Below are positions 39,401 through 50,602 of a stretch of 64,000 nucleotides of DNA, one piece after another. Source of the DNA: Symsagittifera roscoffensis (taxonomy: Eukaryota; Xenacoelomorpha; Acoela; Convolutidae). The notes beneath the pieces were generated by a model. It was not told where the DNA came from. It ran no database searches and saw only the letters and a program-made list of their open reading frames with translations. Within the stretch, counting starts at the first letter, position 1; each line of letters starts with the position of its first letter. The stretch is from assembly GCF_963678635.1 (NCBI RefSeq), contig NC_087064.1:63915548-63979547 (forward strand), read 5' to 3'. Made by a program: the position numbers and the translations under genes.

Positions 39401-39848
39401 TCAAGTGGAACCCTATTTGCAGCGCATCTCGAACATTTCCGTCATTCAGAAGTCGGACTGCTCGATTGAACTGCTGCTTAGGCCCCGCTGCACTGGCACT
39501 TGACTCTACAACAGAAGAGAACGCACTGGTGTATTTCATGGCATCGTGATTAGCACCAACAGAGGAAGAAATTGACGAGTACATTCGGATCTCATCTTCG
39601 TTTCTTGGGAACGACCAGTATATAATTCTCAACTGCACTGCTTCTGGGACAGGAGAGAACCGGTCCTCTACAGTTTGGAATGGAATGCTTACAGCGACTA
39701 CTTCTGCGCAGATATCCAATAAGGTTCGACATGAATATTGAGCACAAGACTTTTTCGCCTCGGGAGGTTTTTGGGGCGATTTGAATTTACGCTTAAGCCT
39801 GCGCTGGGATGAATGACTCGTTCCGACACTCTGGTCGTCTCGAGACAT
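36477..39848 (-). CDS. zinc finger SWIM domain-containing protein, ZSWIM4/5/6 type, 1123 aa
   Basis: A single intact ORF with ATG at 39848 and TAG at 36479-36477. Near the N-terminus LLDICAEVVAVSIPFQTVED and IIYWSFPRNEDEIRMYSS match the conserved opening of ZSWIM4/5/6. The SWIM zinc finger is SCTCDNKDIFWCPHVVALAL (C-x-C-x7-C-x-H). It is followed by the conserved LPISESLCQMTKDQLQ, GYPDPTAGASRDDDNC and SQGGYYNSAKQLKCMFSKI blocks. The helical C-terminal half is also of family type. Proteins of this family are thought to be substrate receptors of cullin-RING ligases; that is known for relatives, not shown here. A Lys/Arg-rich segment near residues 16-26 may be nuclear targeting. The gene has no introns, unlike the vertebrate genes. 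Confidence 0.92.
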   Translation of the reverse strand: MSRDDQSVGTSHSSQRRLKRKFKSPQKPPEAKKSCAQYSCRTLLDICAEVVAVSIPFQTVEDRFSPVPEAVQLRIIYWSFPRNEDEIRMYSSISSSVGANHDAMKYTSAFSSVVESSASAAGPKQQFNRAVRLLNDGNVRDALQIGFHLSGSINCPNSKPSSSDFDFLNDEKQYKVSINFDRCKITSVSCTCDNKDIFWCPHVVALALFRIRCAKEVKYRLPISESLCQMTKDQLQKLCMYTIAQHHRDILPTCQQVVDSLLSPNSKISVLAGYPDPTAGASRDDDNCYFIDESQVQEQVKFYLSQGGYYNSAKQLKCMFSKIKEMLKARDTNGPRMLRLITLEFIADPKLKIWHNQGSAMTEKSRILWDTLGYMWLMVVFNPLCPSSLREDWRACLTEWHSKPECPLENPDLPNIDLVADDKRSVFSRALDTYSFTWDDAQLQALLKRHRRAQSGSDPMRKSSDLKYWDEEISIATCRVDTLRCNGFENESIVLSLAVIRSLRRRLKKKVTKSRRSDDPVIESADSWVGNPSEPILALVDLLLEVSEDNSASPAAKFTHIPIPDGLSPRSEEDSYLCLAFEVAILGMSQHRLLPAGLYAQERLCRAEELIISKLSNVNMDTRIVKTLMLVSMALMKGFNNGLAAQVHPESVPMQILCKYLFEMLVHVERELAFEIGVLGLRLPVTDNNQTTDDTESLMFNAENTRWYTLGNFQSRQVELALTMFIGANDNMLFIKKVLDAVQFHLKSASHLFSLAQDIHKKATGGTVESDCKKTLLNVAFELGLQLLRITLRASTWRRSEMVTWQINCAMDVGAGALISMMQSWSNFLSPKEATSNLSSTVMNRDTPMRLQLNYTQIQELKNCTRTLVLQCTRKDPANCAIYALTFCENDRQAFEAAYNIVLEASPGTLTSSQLFTIARFLEQRMHRYRAFKLSNLALKRLKIGASQETHHSVNDVHWAVAISFQLGRSEIVATLRQVISSVQCANVLSDILRRCTMSAPNVLDSSKRSAGSKSPGGGSSSSRFLNINQSPLNELLEATLNAYLSGITSRLQHISPRHYTDFLTLLHKARHTFSLAPNGRERFAQLMESLMTTHKGKKKLMQLIRQTFPTFTAADVASTSRV

Positions 39849-40579
39849 TTCTTAAAGGCGATTTATTGCTCTCATATGCTCTAGAAGAGTACAATTGTGA
39901 TAAACATTGGAAAAAGTACGAGTATTAACAAAACCCATCTGAGAAACCAGAAAAATCCCAGCGATTAGTCGGTTCTTTTAATGCTTTATTTTTAATTTCT
40001 TCTTTTTATCGCCAAAATGTTTGAACTCGAAGATTACCGAGATTGTAACGACGAATTGAAATATGAGATTTATACACAGAGGCGAAGCGGAGCTTCGCAC
40101 CACTTGCGATACAACACAAACATAAGAAAGTCTAAAAAAACTGAATGTTAAAAAAAACCAGTTGAACCAAAGTTTCCGTATGTCTCGATAAAAAACAACT
40201 AGGAGCCCAGCTAAAGGGATACCAGCCATGCTTCATACTGAATGAATTTTCTATGCTCATGCGGCACAAAAAATTTGATTTCAAAAATTGGACTTTGCCC
40301 AAAAACTTAGTTGTTTCTCTATTAATTTTGAGATAATCAGTATTGCCATGAATTTAACATTTCTCTTACAAAAATTTAAGGAGTCGCCACTACTGTATGA
40401 ACAATTATTGAAACAGGTTTTTTCAATTGAACTTTTCATCTCAGTAAAGATGGGAAACTCAGCACTTCCTGGTATAGCAAGCCCACGGATACAGGCCTCA
40501 TGTTGTCTTTCCGGGCATGTGCCCCGAAACTGTACAAGCGAAATATCATAGAAGGTAGTCTGTCGCATCAATAACACCA
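39849..40579. other. 5' flank of the ZSWIM-type gene
   Basis: Probably promoter and 5' UTR. The minus strand has a TTCTAG|AGC acceptor-like site about 45 bp upstream of the ATG. At 40064-40120 lies TTATACACAGAGGCGAAGCG...GCTTCGCACCACTTGCGATACAA, a member of the dispersed hairpin family. Confidence 0.45.
40064..40120. repeat. dispersed GCGAAGC hairpin with CACTTGCG tail
   Basis: GCGAAGC GGA GCTTCGC forms a hairpin preceded by TTATACACAG and followed by CACTTGCGATACAA. The same order is seen at 31056-31090 (TATACACAGCGAAGCTTCGC, CACTTGCGCTACAA). Parts recur at 21249-21265 and 26264-26280. Probably a terminus of an abundant repeat family. Confidence 0.55.
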
Positions 40580-41165
40580 CGTCGAGTTGGAACAAATTCC
40601 ACGATGCAATAGTTTCAGCAAAGTGCATGTTCGAGAAAAACCAGTACCCACCTCCATATTACGATCCAATACTCGAGAACGCAATAAGTAAAATTTTTAC
40701 TCAAAAGGAACAACGGCTACAGATGCGAAACTGAAAAAAAAGAAATCACGTCCCACTCTGCTGATGGAATATAGAGGACACATTTCCGACCGTTTCAGTA
40801 GAAGTATCAGGAAGATCACAGAAGCCTGCGTTCTGTTTACCACACGGAAAATGAAAACGTTCTTACCTTCCCTGAATAGCAAGATACCAGATGATCTGAA
40901 AAGCCGAGTCATTTACGAAATAACCTGTTCTGGATGCGAGTCCAGCTATGTCGGTCAGACGACACGGCATTTGATGACCCGACTAGCGGAACATACCCGT
41001 ATCAGCTCACCCGTGGGAAGTCACCTCGAAAACTGCATCGGAGACGCTTCAGAAATTTGCTCCAAGATTCTGGACCAGACTGAAGATCCAGGACGACTTG
41101 TTTGCCGAGCCAGGCGAAGAGATTGCAAGAGCAGAGGAAGTGAATGCGATCCTATGAACAACTAA
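40580..41165 (+). pseudogene. Penelope-like element relic with GIY-YIG endonuclease
   Basis: The downstream part (40764-41165, 133 codons) reads RVIYEITCSGCESSYVGQTT then R..TRLAEH, the signature of the GIY-YIG endonuclease with its CxxC that is fused to Penelope-like RTs. The preceding ~180 bp carries a compatible upstream reading frame that is broken in an A-run at 40735-40742. The catalytic RT core is not present. The C-terminal end is truncated or altered. A dead fragment. Confidence 0.8.
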
Positions 41166-42612
41166 AGGCTTGGGAAGAGATCGTGATCAGCTCCGACGAT
41201 GAGAAAGCGCTGCTGAGGCAGATCACATTGTCGAATGCATCAGGTCCTAGAATCTCAAGGGCGAGGAGCATGAAGTGAGAAGGAAGCTCAGTGTCGGTTT
41301 CTTGAGTCTTGGGAGGGAAGGAAAAAGGGCCTCGAGTGTGAACTTGGATAAAATCTGAGGTCACGGAAAAAGAAATTTTAATGAACTAAAGTATTGTTAT
41401 TATTATGCTATATCTATTATATGAATCAAAATGCTGCATGACAATTTTCTGATTGGATAAGACAAAAAAAATTTAATCATTAGCTTGCAAAGCGGAAATT
41501 TAGGGTGCAGGTGTATGCAGATTTTGATTGCTGTTTAGCGATAATGTGACAATTTTGCATGGTTGAGAATTTTGGGGTGTAGATAAAGTTAAATCTGCTG
41601 CAAACTTCTGTAAATGACCACTGGCACTGTATCTTGAGCAACACTCAACATTCTGGGGGCTCACTGGCAGACGGCGACACGCGATGAGGACATCGATCTT
41701 GAGTCCGGGGAGTATGTGCCAGACGGTAACATTTGAAAGTCTGATCTTGAACAACGCAAGAAACATGATTTTGGGGTGAAATCAAATTTTTCAAACATTT
41801 GAATTGGACATGTCATGATCAAGTTTTTCGCGACAACTGAAAATATAAGAAACATAATATCAGAAGAACCGATTTACAATAGCCGGAAAGTAGTCGAAAA
41901 AAGCAGAAGGAAATTGCTATTCGCAATTTCCAGATATAAGATTACACGAGAGTAGAGCTGTCTTATTCGAAACAGAAGGCAGAACGATCGTCGAGTTGGA
42001 ACAAATTCCACGATGCAATAGTTTCAGCAAAGTGCATGTTCGAGAAAAACCAGTACCCACCTCCATATTACGATCCAATACTCGAGAACGCAATAATTAA
42101 AATTTTTACTCAAAAGGAACAACGGGCTACAGATGCGAAACTGAAAAAAAGGAAATCACGTCCCACTCTGCTGATGGAATATAGAGGACACATTTTGGGG
42201 TGTAGATAAAGTTAAATCTGCTGCAAACTTCTGTAAATGACCACTGGCACTGTATCTTGAGCAACACTCAACATTCTGGGGGCTCACTGGCAGACGGCGA
42301 CACGCGATGAGGACATCGATCTTGAGTCCGGGGAGTATGTGCCAGACGGTAACATTTGAAAGTCTGATCTTGAACAACGCAAGAAACATGATTTTGGGGT
42401 GAAATCAAATTTTTCAAACATTTGAATTGGACATGTCATGATCAAGTTTTTCGCGACAACTGAAAATATAAGAAACATAATATCAGAAGAACCGATTTAC
42501 AATAGCCGGAAAGTAGTCGAAAAAAGCAGAAGGAAATTGCTATTCGCAATTTCCAGATATAAGAATACACGAGAGTAGAGCTGTCTTATTCGAAACAGAA
42601 GGCAGATCGATC
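40580..42612. repeat. tandem duplication around the Penelope relic, second copy internally deleted
   Basis: Segment A (40580-40785) recurs at 41989-42195, and segment B (41569-41988) recurs at 42192-42606, both nearly identical. The second copy lacks the 783 bp between A and B (40786-41568), which hold the GIY-YIG ORF and its flank. The deletion joint falls in a shared ATTT. So a unit of about 1.4 kb was duplicated head to tail and one copy then lost its middle, or a pre-existing deleted copy was joined. Confidence 0.88.
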
Positions 42613-42633
42613 GCAAGTAAAGAAGAGATCAAT

Positions 42634-44386
42634 TAGAAGTGGACCAGAGTGAACCTTCGGTGGAAAGATGGACAAGCGAAGTCTCCCAATGGTCCAGAAC
42701 CAAAACTTGTTTCTTGAGTTAAAGCTGACTTATCGAAAACTTCTTGAGTCAAACTTGATTACCCATTTTTGCTAGAGTTGCTGGTTAGTTTATTTACTCC
42801 AATTCTAGAGTGTGCCGGTATGTGAGTACCCAATTTACATTTCTTGAGTGTGTTTTATATTGTTATGTTGAGATAAGGAGAGTTTTAGGTTGATCCGTCT
42901 GAAATGGATCAAAGTTCCACTGTCTAATAAAAAGTAACTATATGGATTGTTTCGACCCTGTTTTTAACGGCGTTCGCGTGTTTTAGGTGTTTTGAGACCT
43001 AAATATGGGGACGTTCTTGTTTTATAGAGTGGGGGATTTTTTGGTAGTGGCCTCTAAGATGTAACAAAGGTTTTAGTATCATGTCGCAAGTGAACCGAAA
43101 TGGCTCCGACCGTTTGAGGTAGAAAAACACGAGAGATAGTATCCCTGAATTTTGAGGCGCTTTTGCAGAAAAGGTTCCCAAAACCCGGATTTCTCGATTA
43201 AACAAAACCTCAGAGTTGGCTAGGTGATTTTCGCGTAACGTCCAAAAGATCCCAAAAGTTACGAAACTGACTTGTTCGAAGGCCTTAATTTTTTTCTTAA
43301 ACAATCCGGGCATGTTCAATTATACACATAGGCTTTCAACAACCTATTGTATTGAGTAAACCTATGATATCAGATTTGGCATAATAGGTATTGAGAAAAG
43401 TCCAAAAAACTGTCAACATAAAAAATGTCATTTTCGAGTAGCCGCTTACTTGTAGAAAACAAGTCGGAGCCGCTTACGCATAAGGATTTTATGTTCAAAT
43501 GAACCCAAAATGTCAGGTTTGGGAGGGTAGTTTTCGATTTAAAAAAAAAACTTTAAAAAAACGGTCAAAATCGAAACCATAAAATTTGGAGTCAAAAAAA
43601 TTGGGGCGTGGTTGCATAACCAAATGAGCTACCCATAACCCGTTCTTCGAATTGAACACAGAATCTCAGATTTGGCATGGAAGTTTTCGATAATACTCAA
43701 AAACTATGAAAAACGGTCAAAAAATCATAAGTTTGACGTTTCCGAGAGCGATCACTTTTTTTGTTAAAAAATTATGTGAGTAGCCGCTAATGCAGGGGAG
43801 CTTCCCCTTGCTAGTTACCTCCCTAAATCTCACAACATCAGATTTCAAATAATAGCTTTCGAGAGAAGTCATAAAGAATCACAAAACTCCTGAATCACAA
43901 ACTGGACTAATACGAGGGCCATAACGTTTTATGTAGAAAAAAAAAACAATTTGGCGTAGCCGCTTATACAGGGAATTTTCCTGAAAAGCTCAAAACATTT
44001 AAACCAAGTGTTCCTCGAATAAAAGAGTGGCAGTTATTGAGAAAACGAAAAAAATAGGTCAAATTAGATTCTTTTTTTTAAGGCGGTGATCAGAAGTAAA
44101 AAATTAAGTCTTCTAAAAAAAATAATACAAGTGTGAGAACATGAAAAATATCAATAGAGTTAAAAGAAAATACATGTATAAAACAAAAAGATAGTTCTTC
44201 ATGTACGAGAATAGGAGTTGTCAATTTCGAAGGCGGTGTACAGAGGGGTTAAGTAGGAAAAGACTATAGTGGAAGATGTAAGTACCATGACTTCAGCTTC
44301 ACTAGGCAAGGGATCTCTCCCTTGTAAAATCAAGTTTCACTGCTCATATTCGCCATGTGTTTGAGATTAGTTCATCATAGTCTAAC
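42634..44386. repeat. 1.75-kb tandem duplication, copy 1
   Basis: Begins TAGAAGTGGACCAGAGTGAA and ends GATTAGTTCATCATAGTCTA. Near-identical to copy 2. It includes a possible LTR-like part with a TAATAAAAAGTAACTAT polyadenylation-like site near 42927, and then diverged units of about 200 bp containing CAGATTTGGCATAATAG and AGCCGCTTA motifs. No ORF is supported; short ORFs here are not family-like. Confidence 0.85.
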
Positions 44387-46181
44387 TAGAAGTGGACCAG
44401 AGTGAACCTTCGGTGGAAAGATGGACAAGCGAAGTCTCCCAATGGTCCAGAACCAAAACTTGTTTCTTGAGTTAAAACTGACTTATCGAAAACTTCTTGA
44501 GTCAAACTTGATTACCAATTTTTGCTAGAGTTGCTGGTTAGTTTATTTACTCCAATTCTAGAGTGTGCCGGTATGTGAGTACCCAATTTAAATTTCTTGA
44601 GTGTGTTTTATATTGTTATGTTGAGATAAGGAGAGTTTTAGGTTGATCCGTCTGAAATGGATCAAAGTTCTACTGTCTAATAAAAAGTAACTATATGGAT
44701 TATTCCAACCCTGTTTTAACGGCGTTCGCGTGTTTAAGGTATTTTGAGATCTAAGTATGGGGACGTTCTTGTTTTATAGAGTGGGAGATTTTTTGGTAGT
44801 GGCCTCTAAGCTGTAACAAAGGTTTTAGTATCATGTCGCGAGTGAACCGAATTCGCTCCGACCGTTTGAGGTAGAAAAACACAAGAGATAGTGTCCCTGA
44901 CTCTTGAGCCAATGGTTTAAGGGTCTATTTTTTTTTAACCTCATATGCGACTTAAGTAGGCGACTGTTACAATGCTTTGTTTTTCATTTCATCTTAGATT
45001 TGTTCAGGTGATCATAAAGAAAGTTCAGAAAATTTCTAACAAAAAAAACAGTACAAGTTTCACAACACGGTCAAAAGACTTTCCAAAATAATAAATTGTT
45101 TCGACAAAAAGCATATTGAGGCGCTTTTGCAGACAAGGTTCCCGAAACCGGATTTCTCGATTAAAGAAAACCTCAGAATTGGCTAAGTGATTTTCGCGTA
45201 ACGTCAAAAAGATCCAAAAAACTCTTGTTACAAAACTGACTTGTTCGAAGGCCTTAAATGTTTTCTTAAACAATCCGGGCATGTTCAATTATACACATAG
45301 GCTTTCAACAACCTATTGTATTGAGTAAACCTATGATATCAGATTTGGCATAATAGGTATTGAGAAAAGTCCAAAAAAACTGTCAACATAAAAAATTTCA
45401 TTTTCGAGAAGCCGCTTACGTGTAGAAAACAAGTCGGAGCCGCTTACGCATAAGGATTTGATGTTCAAATGAACCCAAAATGTCAGGTTTGGGAGGGTAG
45501 TTTTCAATTTAAAAAAAAAACTTTCAAAAAAAAACGGTCAAAATCGAAACCCCCGAGGGCCATAAAATTTGGAGTCAAAAAAATTGGGGCGTGGTTGCAT
45601 AACCAAATGAGCTACCCATATCCCGTTCTTCGAATTGAACACAGAATCTCAGATTTGGCATGGAAGTTTTCGATAATAATCAAAAACTATGAAAAACGGT
45701 CAAAAAATCATAAGTTTGACGTTTCCGAGAGCGATCACTTTTTGTGTTTAAAAATTATGTGAATAGCCGCTAATGCAGGGGAGCTTCCCCTTGCTAGTTA
45801 CCTCCCTAAAGCTCACAACATCAGATTTCAAATAATAGCTTTCGAGAGAAGTCTTAAAGAATCACAAAACTCCTGAATCACAAACTGGATTAATACGAGG
45901 GCCATAACGTTTTATGTAGAAAAAAACAATTTTATGTAGAAAAAACCACCAAGTACTTGGAGAAAAGAGTGGCAGTTATTGAGAAATAAAAATAATACAA
46001 GGAGCTGTCAATTTGGAAGGCGGTGTACAGAGGGGTTAAGTAGGAAAAGACTATTAAGGAGGATGTAAGTATGTATATACCATGACTTCAGCCTCACTAG
46101 GCAAGGGATCTCTCCCTTGTAAAATCAAGTTTCACTGCTCATATTCGCCATGTGTTTGAGATTAGTTCATCATAGTCTAAT
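44387..46181. repeat. 1.75-kb tandem duplication, copy 2
   Basis: Starts directly where copy 1 ends. Differences from copy 1 are scattered substitutions, an insertion of about 214 bp (44903-45116) and the loss of about 200 bp near 45930-46000 including the AGCCGCTTATACAGGG unit. Ends at GTTCATCATAGTCTAATTC. Confidence 0.85.
44903..45116. other. 214-bp insertion unique to tandem copy 2
   Basis: Copy 1 reads straight from CCCTGAAT into TTGAGGCGCTTTTGC. Copy 2 carries 214 extra bp between these points. No terminal repeats or target-site duplication are obvious. It could equally be a deletion from copy 1. Confidence 0.5.
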
Positions 46182-47204
46182 TCAAAATGTCTATTCAAAA
46201 TCTAATTCAAAATGATTACAGTGCCATTCCGCCGGATTGGCACAGCCGAACCCTCCGACGAGCGAAAGAAAGAACATTAGTGTTGTTAATGACGAATTAA
46301 TCACGAAAAGGAGGGTCGGAATTCTCTAGTGGTAAATTTTAAAAAATTCGAATTGCGGCGGAATATTTCTGAGAAAAACAAAAAGTGGCCATATTTGGCA
46401 GAAAGCGGACAGAAAAACAGAACACCCGACTTGACAAGTGAAGAACGGTCGAGAAAAATAGCGAGAAAAACAAGGGGTCTTTTATCGTGACAATCACTCA
46501 CGATAAGACGTATAGCGGGAGCCGATAAGAAGAAAGGAGACTTCAGTGGGACAGCCGGATCAGTACCCTCCCGTGCCATGAAGTTGGAGAAATAACAACG
46601 TTATTTGTTGAAGAGTACGGAATCGGAGGTCCGGCGCGCATAGACTTATATGTTGAGAGACTGTGATAAACTGACTTTTTAGCTGCTTTAATGCCCTGAA
46701 CGATTGAATTAACCCCAATATCGTTTGCTATTTCAGAGCATGAGTAGCTAGGAAGAGGAAAGGATCAAAGTATATAACTGTCACTAAAAACATAGTAAAA
46801 TAGGATATTCGAGCCGTGTTTTTAATAGCAATCACGTAGTCTGGGGATCCGAGACCCAGCTATGTGGTTGTCTTTGCATGCAAACGAAAGCTGATCAAAC
46901 GTCGCTTGATTGATGGCCTAAAAATGGTCCAGAGACAGACCAGAAAATCAACTGGTTAGGTCTGATTGGTGAAAAACGAGTCGAATTTAGGTAACTGACG
47001 CCGGCCAGTCGTCAATAGGTGCTTTTTCTACGCTCCGTCACTATATAGTCTTTGGGCGAATGTTAATTATTTTTCTTCAGTCTGATTCTACCACTGAATT
47101 TCAAAGTCTTTGGAAGTCTGTCTGCTAGTGCGCTGGTTTAGATAAAAAGTTAAGCTCGCATTCCGATAGTCGCGGTTTCCTTTCGTCAAATGCAAGTTCT
47201 TCGT
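46182..47204. other. unassigned; includes a diverged third copy of an LTR-like end
   Basis: At about 46765-46885 the order GATCAAAGT..ACTGTC..AAAA..GGATATTCGAGCCGTGTTTTTAA..GAGACC.A..TATG parallels 42895-43010 and 44650-44765, so the tandem copies and this piece share an older repeat. No coding sequence is supported. A weak tRNA-like motif lies at 47130-47180. Confidence 0.45.
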
Positions 47205-47965
47205 CGGATCTTCATTGAAGTGTTGGTTGCTTCACTTTTAAGTAACCTTCCCATTCAAACTCAAAAACTCCGTTCATGCTTTTTGATAGAAAAAGAAGAG
47301 CTTGAAGCTGTAGAATTAGAGATATGGGTAGAAATTGAGTGTTTAAAAGGTAATTTTTGTAGTAATTTATGCTTGAGTAGACCTTTTGGATCCACTTAAT
47401 ATATTTTTTCTGTATATTTTCTGACAATTTTTGATTTTCAATTTTCGGATACCAGCAAGGAACTCCGTACAATATGAGAGGGACAACCATTGACTTGTAA
47501 AGGTTTATTTTAATTTGTGACTCCAGTCTTGATTAGCTTCTTCTTAAGATAAAGAGTTCTTTTAAAGTTTTGTTCACTGCCGTCTTGATTTGTGTATTCC
47601 ACTTCAGATCAGCTAGTGTTTGACTAATTAAATCTTTTTCACTTTTCGTTCTCTCGATTTTTTCACCGGAGGAATAAAAAGTGTGTTTTTTTGAGCTTTT
47701 CATAAATATATGTGAGCATTTCTTCACGTTCAGTGGTAGCTTATTTTCGTCGCTTCAAATTTTCACTCGTGAGAGATCGACTTGAAACTAAGTCGATTGA
47801 AATAATTGTTGCGTCATTTGCGCATATCAGTAGAAAAGAAAGTTTACATACCTCTGGAAGGTTGTTTATATGCATAACAAATAGCTGATTTTCCAGAACT
47901 GATACTTAGGGCACTCCGTTTCTGACGAGTATTCAGGGGTAGTCCGGAGTGGTCAGGCAGACAGG
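47205..47965 (-). pseudogene. LINE relic, reverse transcriptase fragment
   Basis: Read on the minus strand, several frames give pieces of a non-LTR RT: a decayed GVPQGSVLG block (47900-47940), FVMHINNLPEV, ANDATIISID where YADD should be (about 47800-47830), KSEKDLISQTLADLKWNTQI (47600-47660) and VVPLILYGVPCWYP (47212-47490). The catalytic YADD is altered and the palm block has a stop. The region is dead. The order of motifs supports the assignment. Confidence 0.78.
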
Positions 47966-49487
47966 GAAGTCTGCCGTCTTTTAATTGTTACCTTTTTTAT
48001 GAAACTGAGTAGTAGTGTGTGAAAAAATTGAAGGTTTTTGCAAAAAGTGAAATTAGTTTTCAAAACGGGTTTTCTGACTTTCTAAAAGTTCATTTATGGA
48101 AACTAATTTGATTAAAGAGATTATTTTTAAACCAGTTTTGCGTACCAAAGCTGTGATAAAACAGATGAATTGCACATGACGAAGAAAAAATTTTATGTTG
48201 TTCTAGAAAACAAAAATTTATCCAAAGTTAAATCTGCCAAACTCACCTACAGATTTCTTTTTTCTTCCATTTCTTTACAAAAATTAAAGATCAATTCATG
48301 TATGATTAGATTCGGATTAATATTCCCAGAAATTTGCTTTGAAAAATTGATCAATATTGAAACTTCCGAACAAAAGTAAATCAGAACTAAGAATTCTAAC
48401 TATATTCTCGAAAAAAACAGGTTCTCAAGGATAAAAAAGGGAAATTGACATGATAGAAATTTTTCAAAAAAACTAATAATTTTAATATATTTTTTGTATT
48501 TTTCGGTAGTGTTTTTAATTTTTTTTCTGTCGAACAACTTGTGGTCATTTAATTTTGGGAATTTTTTTGGCGTATACTTTTACTTTTTTGAAAAGCTTAA
48601 GGGACTCTGGTCTTGGTGGCAACCTTAACCCATAACATAAAGGATCAGTTTTTTCTGATTGAGGCATCAAATGTAGTTTGTTTTAAAAATGGGACTGTAA
48701 TTCTCATAGAAAAAATTTTTTGTATGAATAATTCTATGAAACGGAGCCTCTGATTGAAAATCTCATTCTCAATGGACTTTGAAAAATGATCTACCGACGA
48801 GAAAGAAAAGCTTCTTTAATTGAGCAAACCAACGTATTTGAGTTGATCGTACCCCTGAAGAAAAAAACATTTTCAAGTTATAATCAGCTACAGTCAACAA
48901 CTACAGTAACTTCTCTATCTCTTTTGCACTCTCAGCTCATGATTTAAAAATGCTCTTCTCAGTCCATAAAAACCATTTTTTTCTACTCTGCTGATTTTGC
49001 TGTGCCTGAATCAGTTTGAACTGAAGCGCGTAACTCTGCTTTTGGAGTATTCTTTACCCAATTGAATTTCCCAAGTGAAGAGTGGCACAAAAGTGAAGTC
49101 AAGAGAAGTGTTTCAGTGCACCTTGCCAGATGCATATACTCATCAACCAAAATCAATTTGGATTGCTGGCGATGATGTTGGAGGTTGCCGAATATGTTGA
49201 GATTGAGGTTTTCATTTTCTTGACTCAACATATGTGGCTCAAACTGTACACGATTTCGTTTTTTCCTGAAAAATAGAAAGATCTGATAAGAACGCATTTA
49301 TAATCGAAGAGGAGGAAGGGTTTTCTGACCCAAGGATTTCAGTGAGCCACCAGCAGTACCAATTAACAAGTGAACCAACAGCAGTTTTTTTGCGAGACCA
49401 GATTTGCTCTTCCATTGCAAAGATTTGCAAAAATTTTAGGAACTCGGCTGCTCGACAGCAGTAGTATAGATATACGACACTGGGATC
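47966..49487. other. unassigned intergenic sequence
   Basis: A/T-rich, no recognised family. Minus-strand ORFs at 48983-49297 and 49239-49520 overlap in different frames. A TTCTATTTTTCAG|G acceptor-like site sits between them near 49262-49275, so a small spliced gene is possible but not supported by any motif. Confidence 0.4.
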
Positions 49488-49700
49488 GGGGGGGGGGGGG
49501 GTGATCCCTACAGGGATCATTGGGTATAGATTATACCTAATGATCCCTATGTAAATATTTATACCTAATGATCCCTATGTATAATTTTCATAGCAAATGA
49601 TCCCTATGTAAAATATTTATACCTAATGATCCCTATGTAAAATATTTATACCTAATGATCCCAATGTATAATTTTTATACTTAATGATCCCTATGTAAAA
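49488..49700. repeat. G14 run, short hairpin and six-copy 29-bp minisatellite
   Basis: A run of 14 G (49488-49501) is followed by TGATCCCT AC AGGGATCA, a perfect hairpin. Then come six units of 28-29 bp with core TACCTAATGATCCCTATGTA, starting TGATCC at 49541, 49569, 49598, 49627, 49656 and 49685. The unit core equals the hairpin arm. Confidence 0.9.
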
Positions 49701-50602
49701 CTTCGGTAAATTATTGAGTATTCCCACTGAACGTTGTGGAAACGGGAATGGAATTAAGTTTTGGTCGGTGCATGTTTTCCCTTCTAAAGTTTGGGGGTAT
49801 TGGCTTGTTTACATGTAAAAGGACGTTATATACCTATTATATGTAATAGGAAAGCATCAGATTTTGGCAGCGTAGCTTAACTGTTGGCTGCGGTGAACGA
49901 TTTCCTTCAAAAATGCATGTTTTATTGCTGAATCTCAAAGAAAGGAAAATTCGTCAATTGCGGCGGCCGCCACCTCTATTTAGGCAAAAGCTAATGATCA
50001 ATTTGACCGAAATAAGAATGAAAAGTTTTTTTAAGCTAAATGAAAGTAAAAAACAAAGTAAAATTATGCAACACTGAAAACTCTAAAATAATGAAATTGG
50101 CTGGAAAATTTCGACATTTCCATTTTCCGTGTCTACAGGAGACTGAAAAATAAACGTCTGAAATCTATGACAAAAGCTTTGATTTTATAGAAAGGTTGAA
50201 AGAGCTAATAAGTTGAAGTGGGTTAAGATCTTGAAAAACGAGAACACTGATGAAAGCCAAAAGTGCCCAGAAATATTGTCAAAACTTGTACCTAACTTGT
50301 TACTATAAAATTGAAGTGGAACAAAATTTCTTGGGGTCCGAGTAGAGGAAAACGCATGGCGCTCGACTCTCAGCCGAAAGGCGGCATTTCAAAACCCGTC
50401 CGGAAATTGTACTGAAAGGAGGCAACAGTTGCTGGTATGGTGATATCCCCCCATAGATCGATTTTGTATTTTTTCTATAGTAATCTAACTTCTCGGAATA
50501 CTGCTATTCAGTTAAAAATTGGGTAAAAAAGTCAATTACTAAAAAATGTAGTAGTTAAAATGAAATTGAAAAATGTACAAAACAGCCATTTTAAATTGTT
50601 AG
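49701..50602. other. non-coding flank left of the Polinton protease gene
   Basis: Either host DNA or the left end of the Polinton with its terminal inverted repeat, which cannot be tested because the other end is outside the window. A tRNA-like motif (ATGGCGCTCGACTCTCAG..CATTTCAAAACCC) lies at 50355-50400. AATAAA on the minus strand lies at 49921-49926. Confidence 0.4.
50345..50405 (+). repeat. tRNA-like SINE relic
   Basis: ATGGCGCTCGACTCTCAGCC with GGCATTTCAAAACCCG resembles box A and box B of a tRNA-derived SINE. Fragment only. Confidence 0.3.

Noticed and set aside
41661-42478. Identical 64-aa minus-strand ORFs at 41661-41855 and 42284-42478
   Set aside because: They are identical only because the DNA is duplicated. 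They have no recognisable domain and overlap another frame.
17291-50602. Functional tRNA genes at the tRNA-like sites
   Set aside because: None shows a complete cloverleaf with proper box spacing. They fit SINE fragments better.
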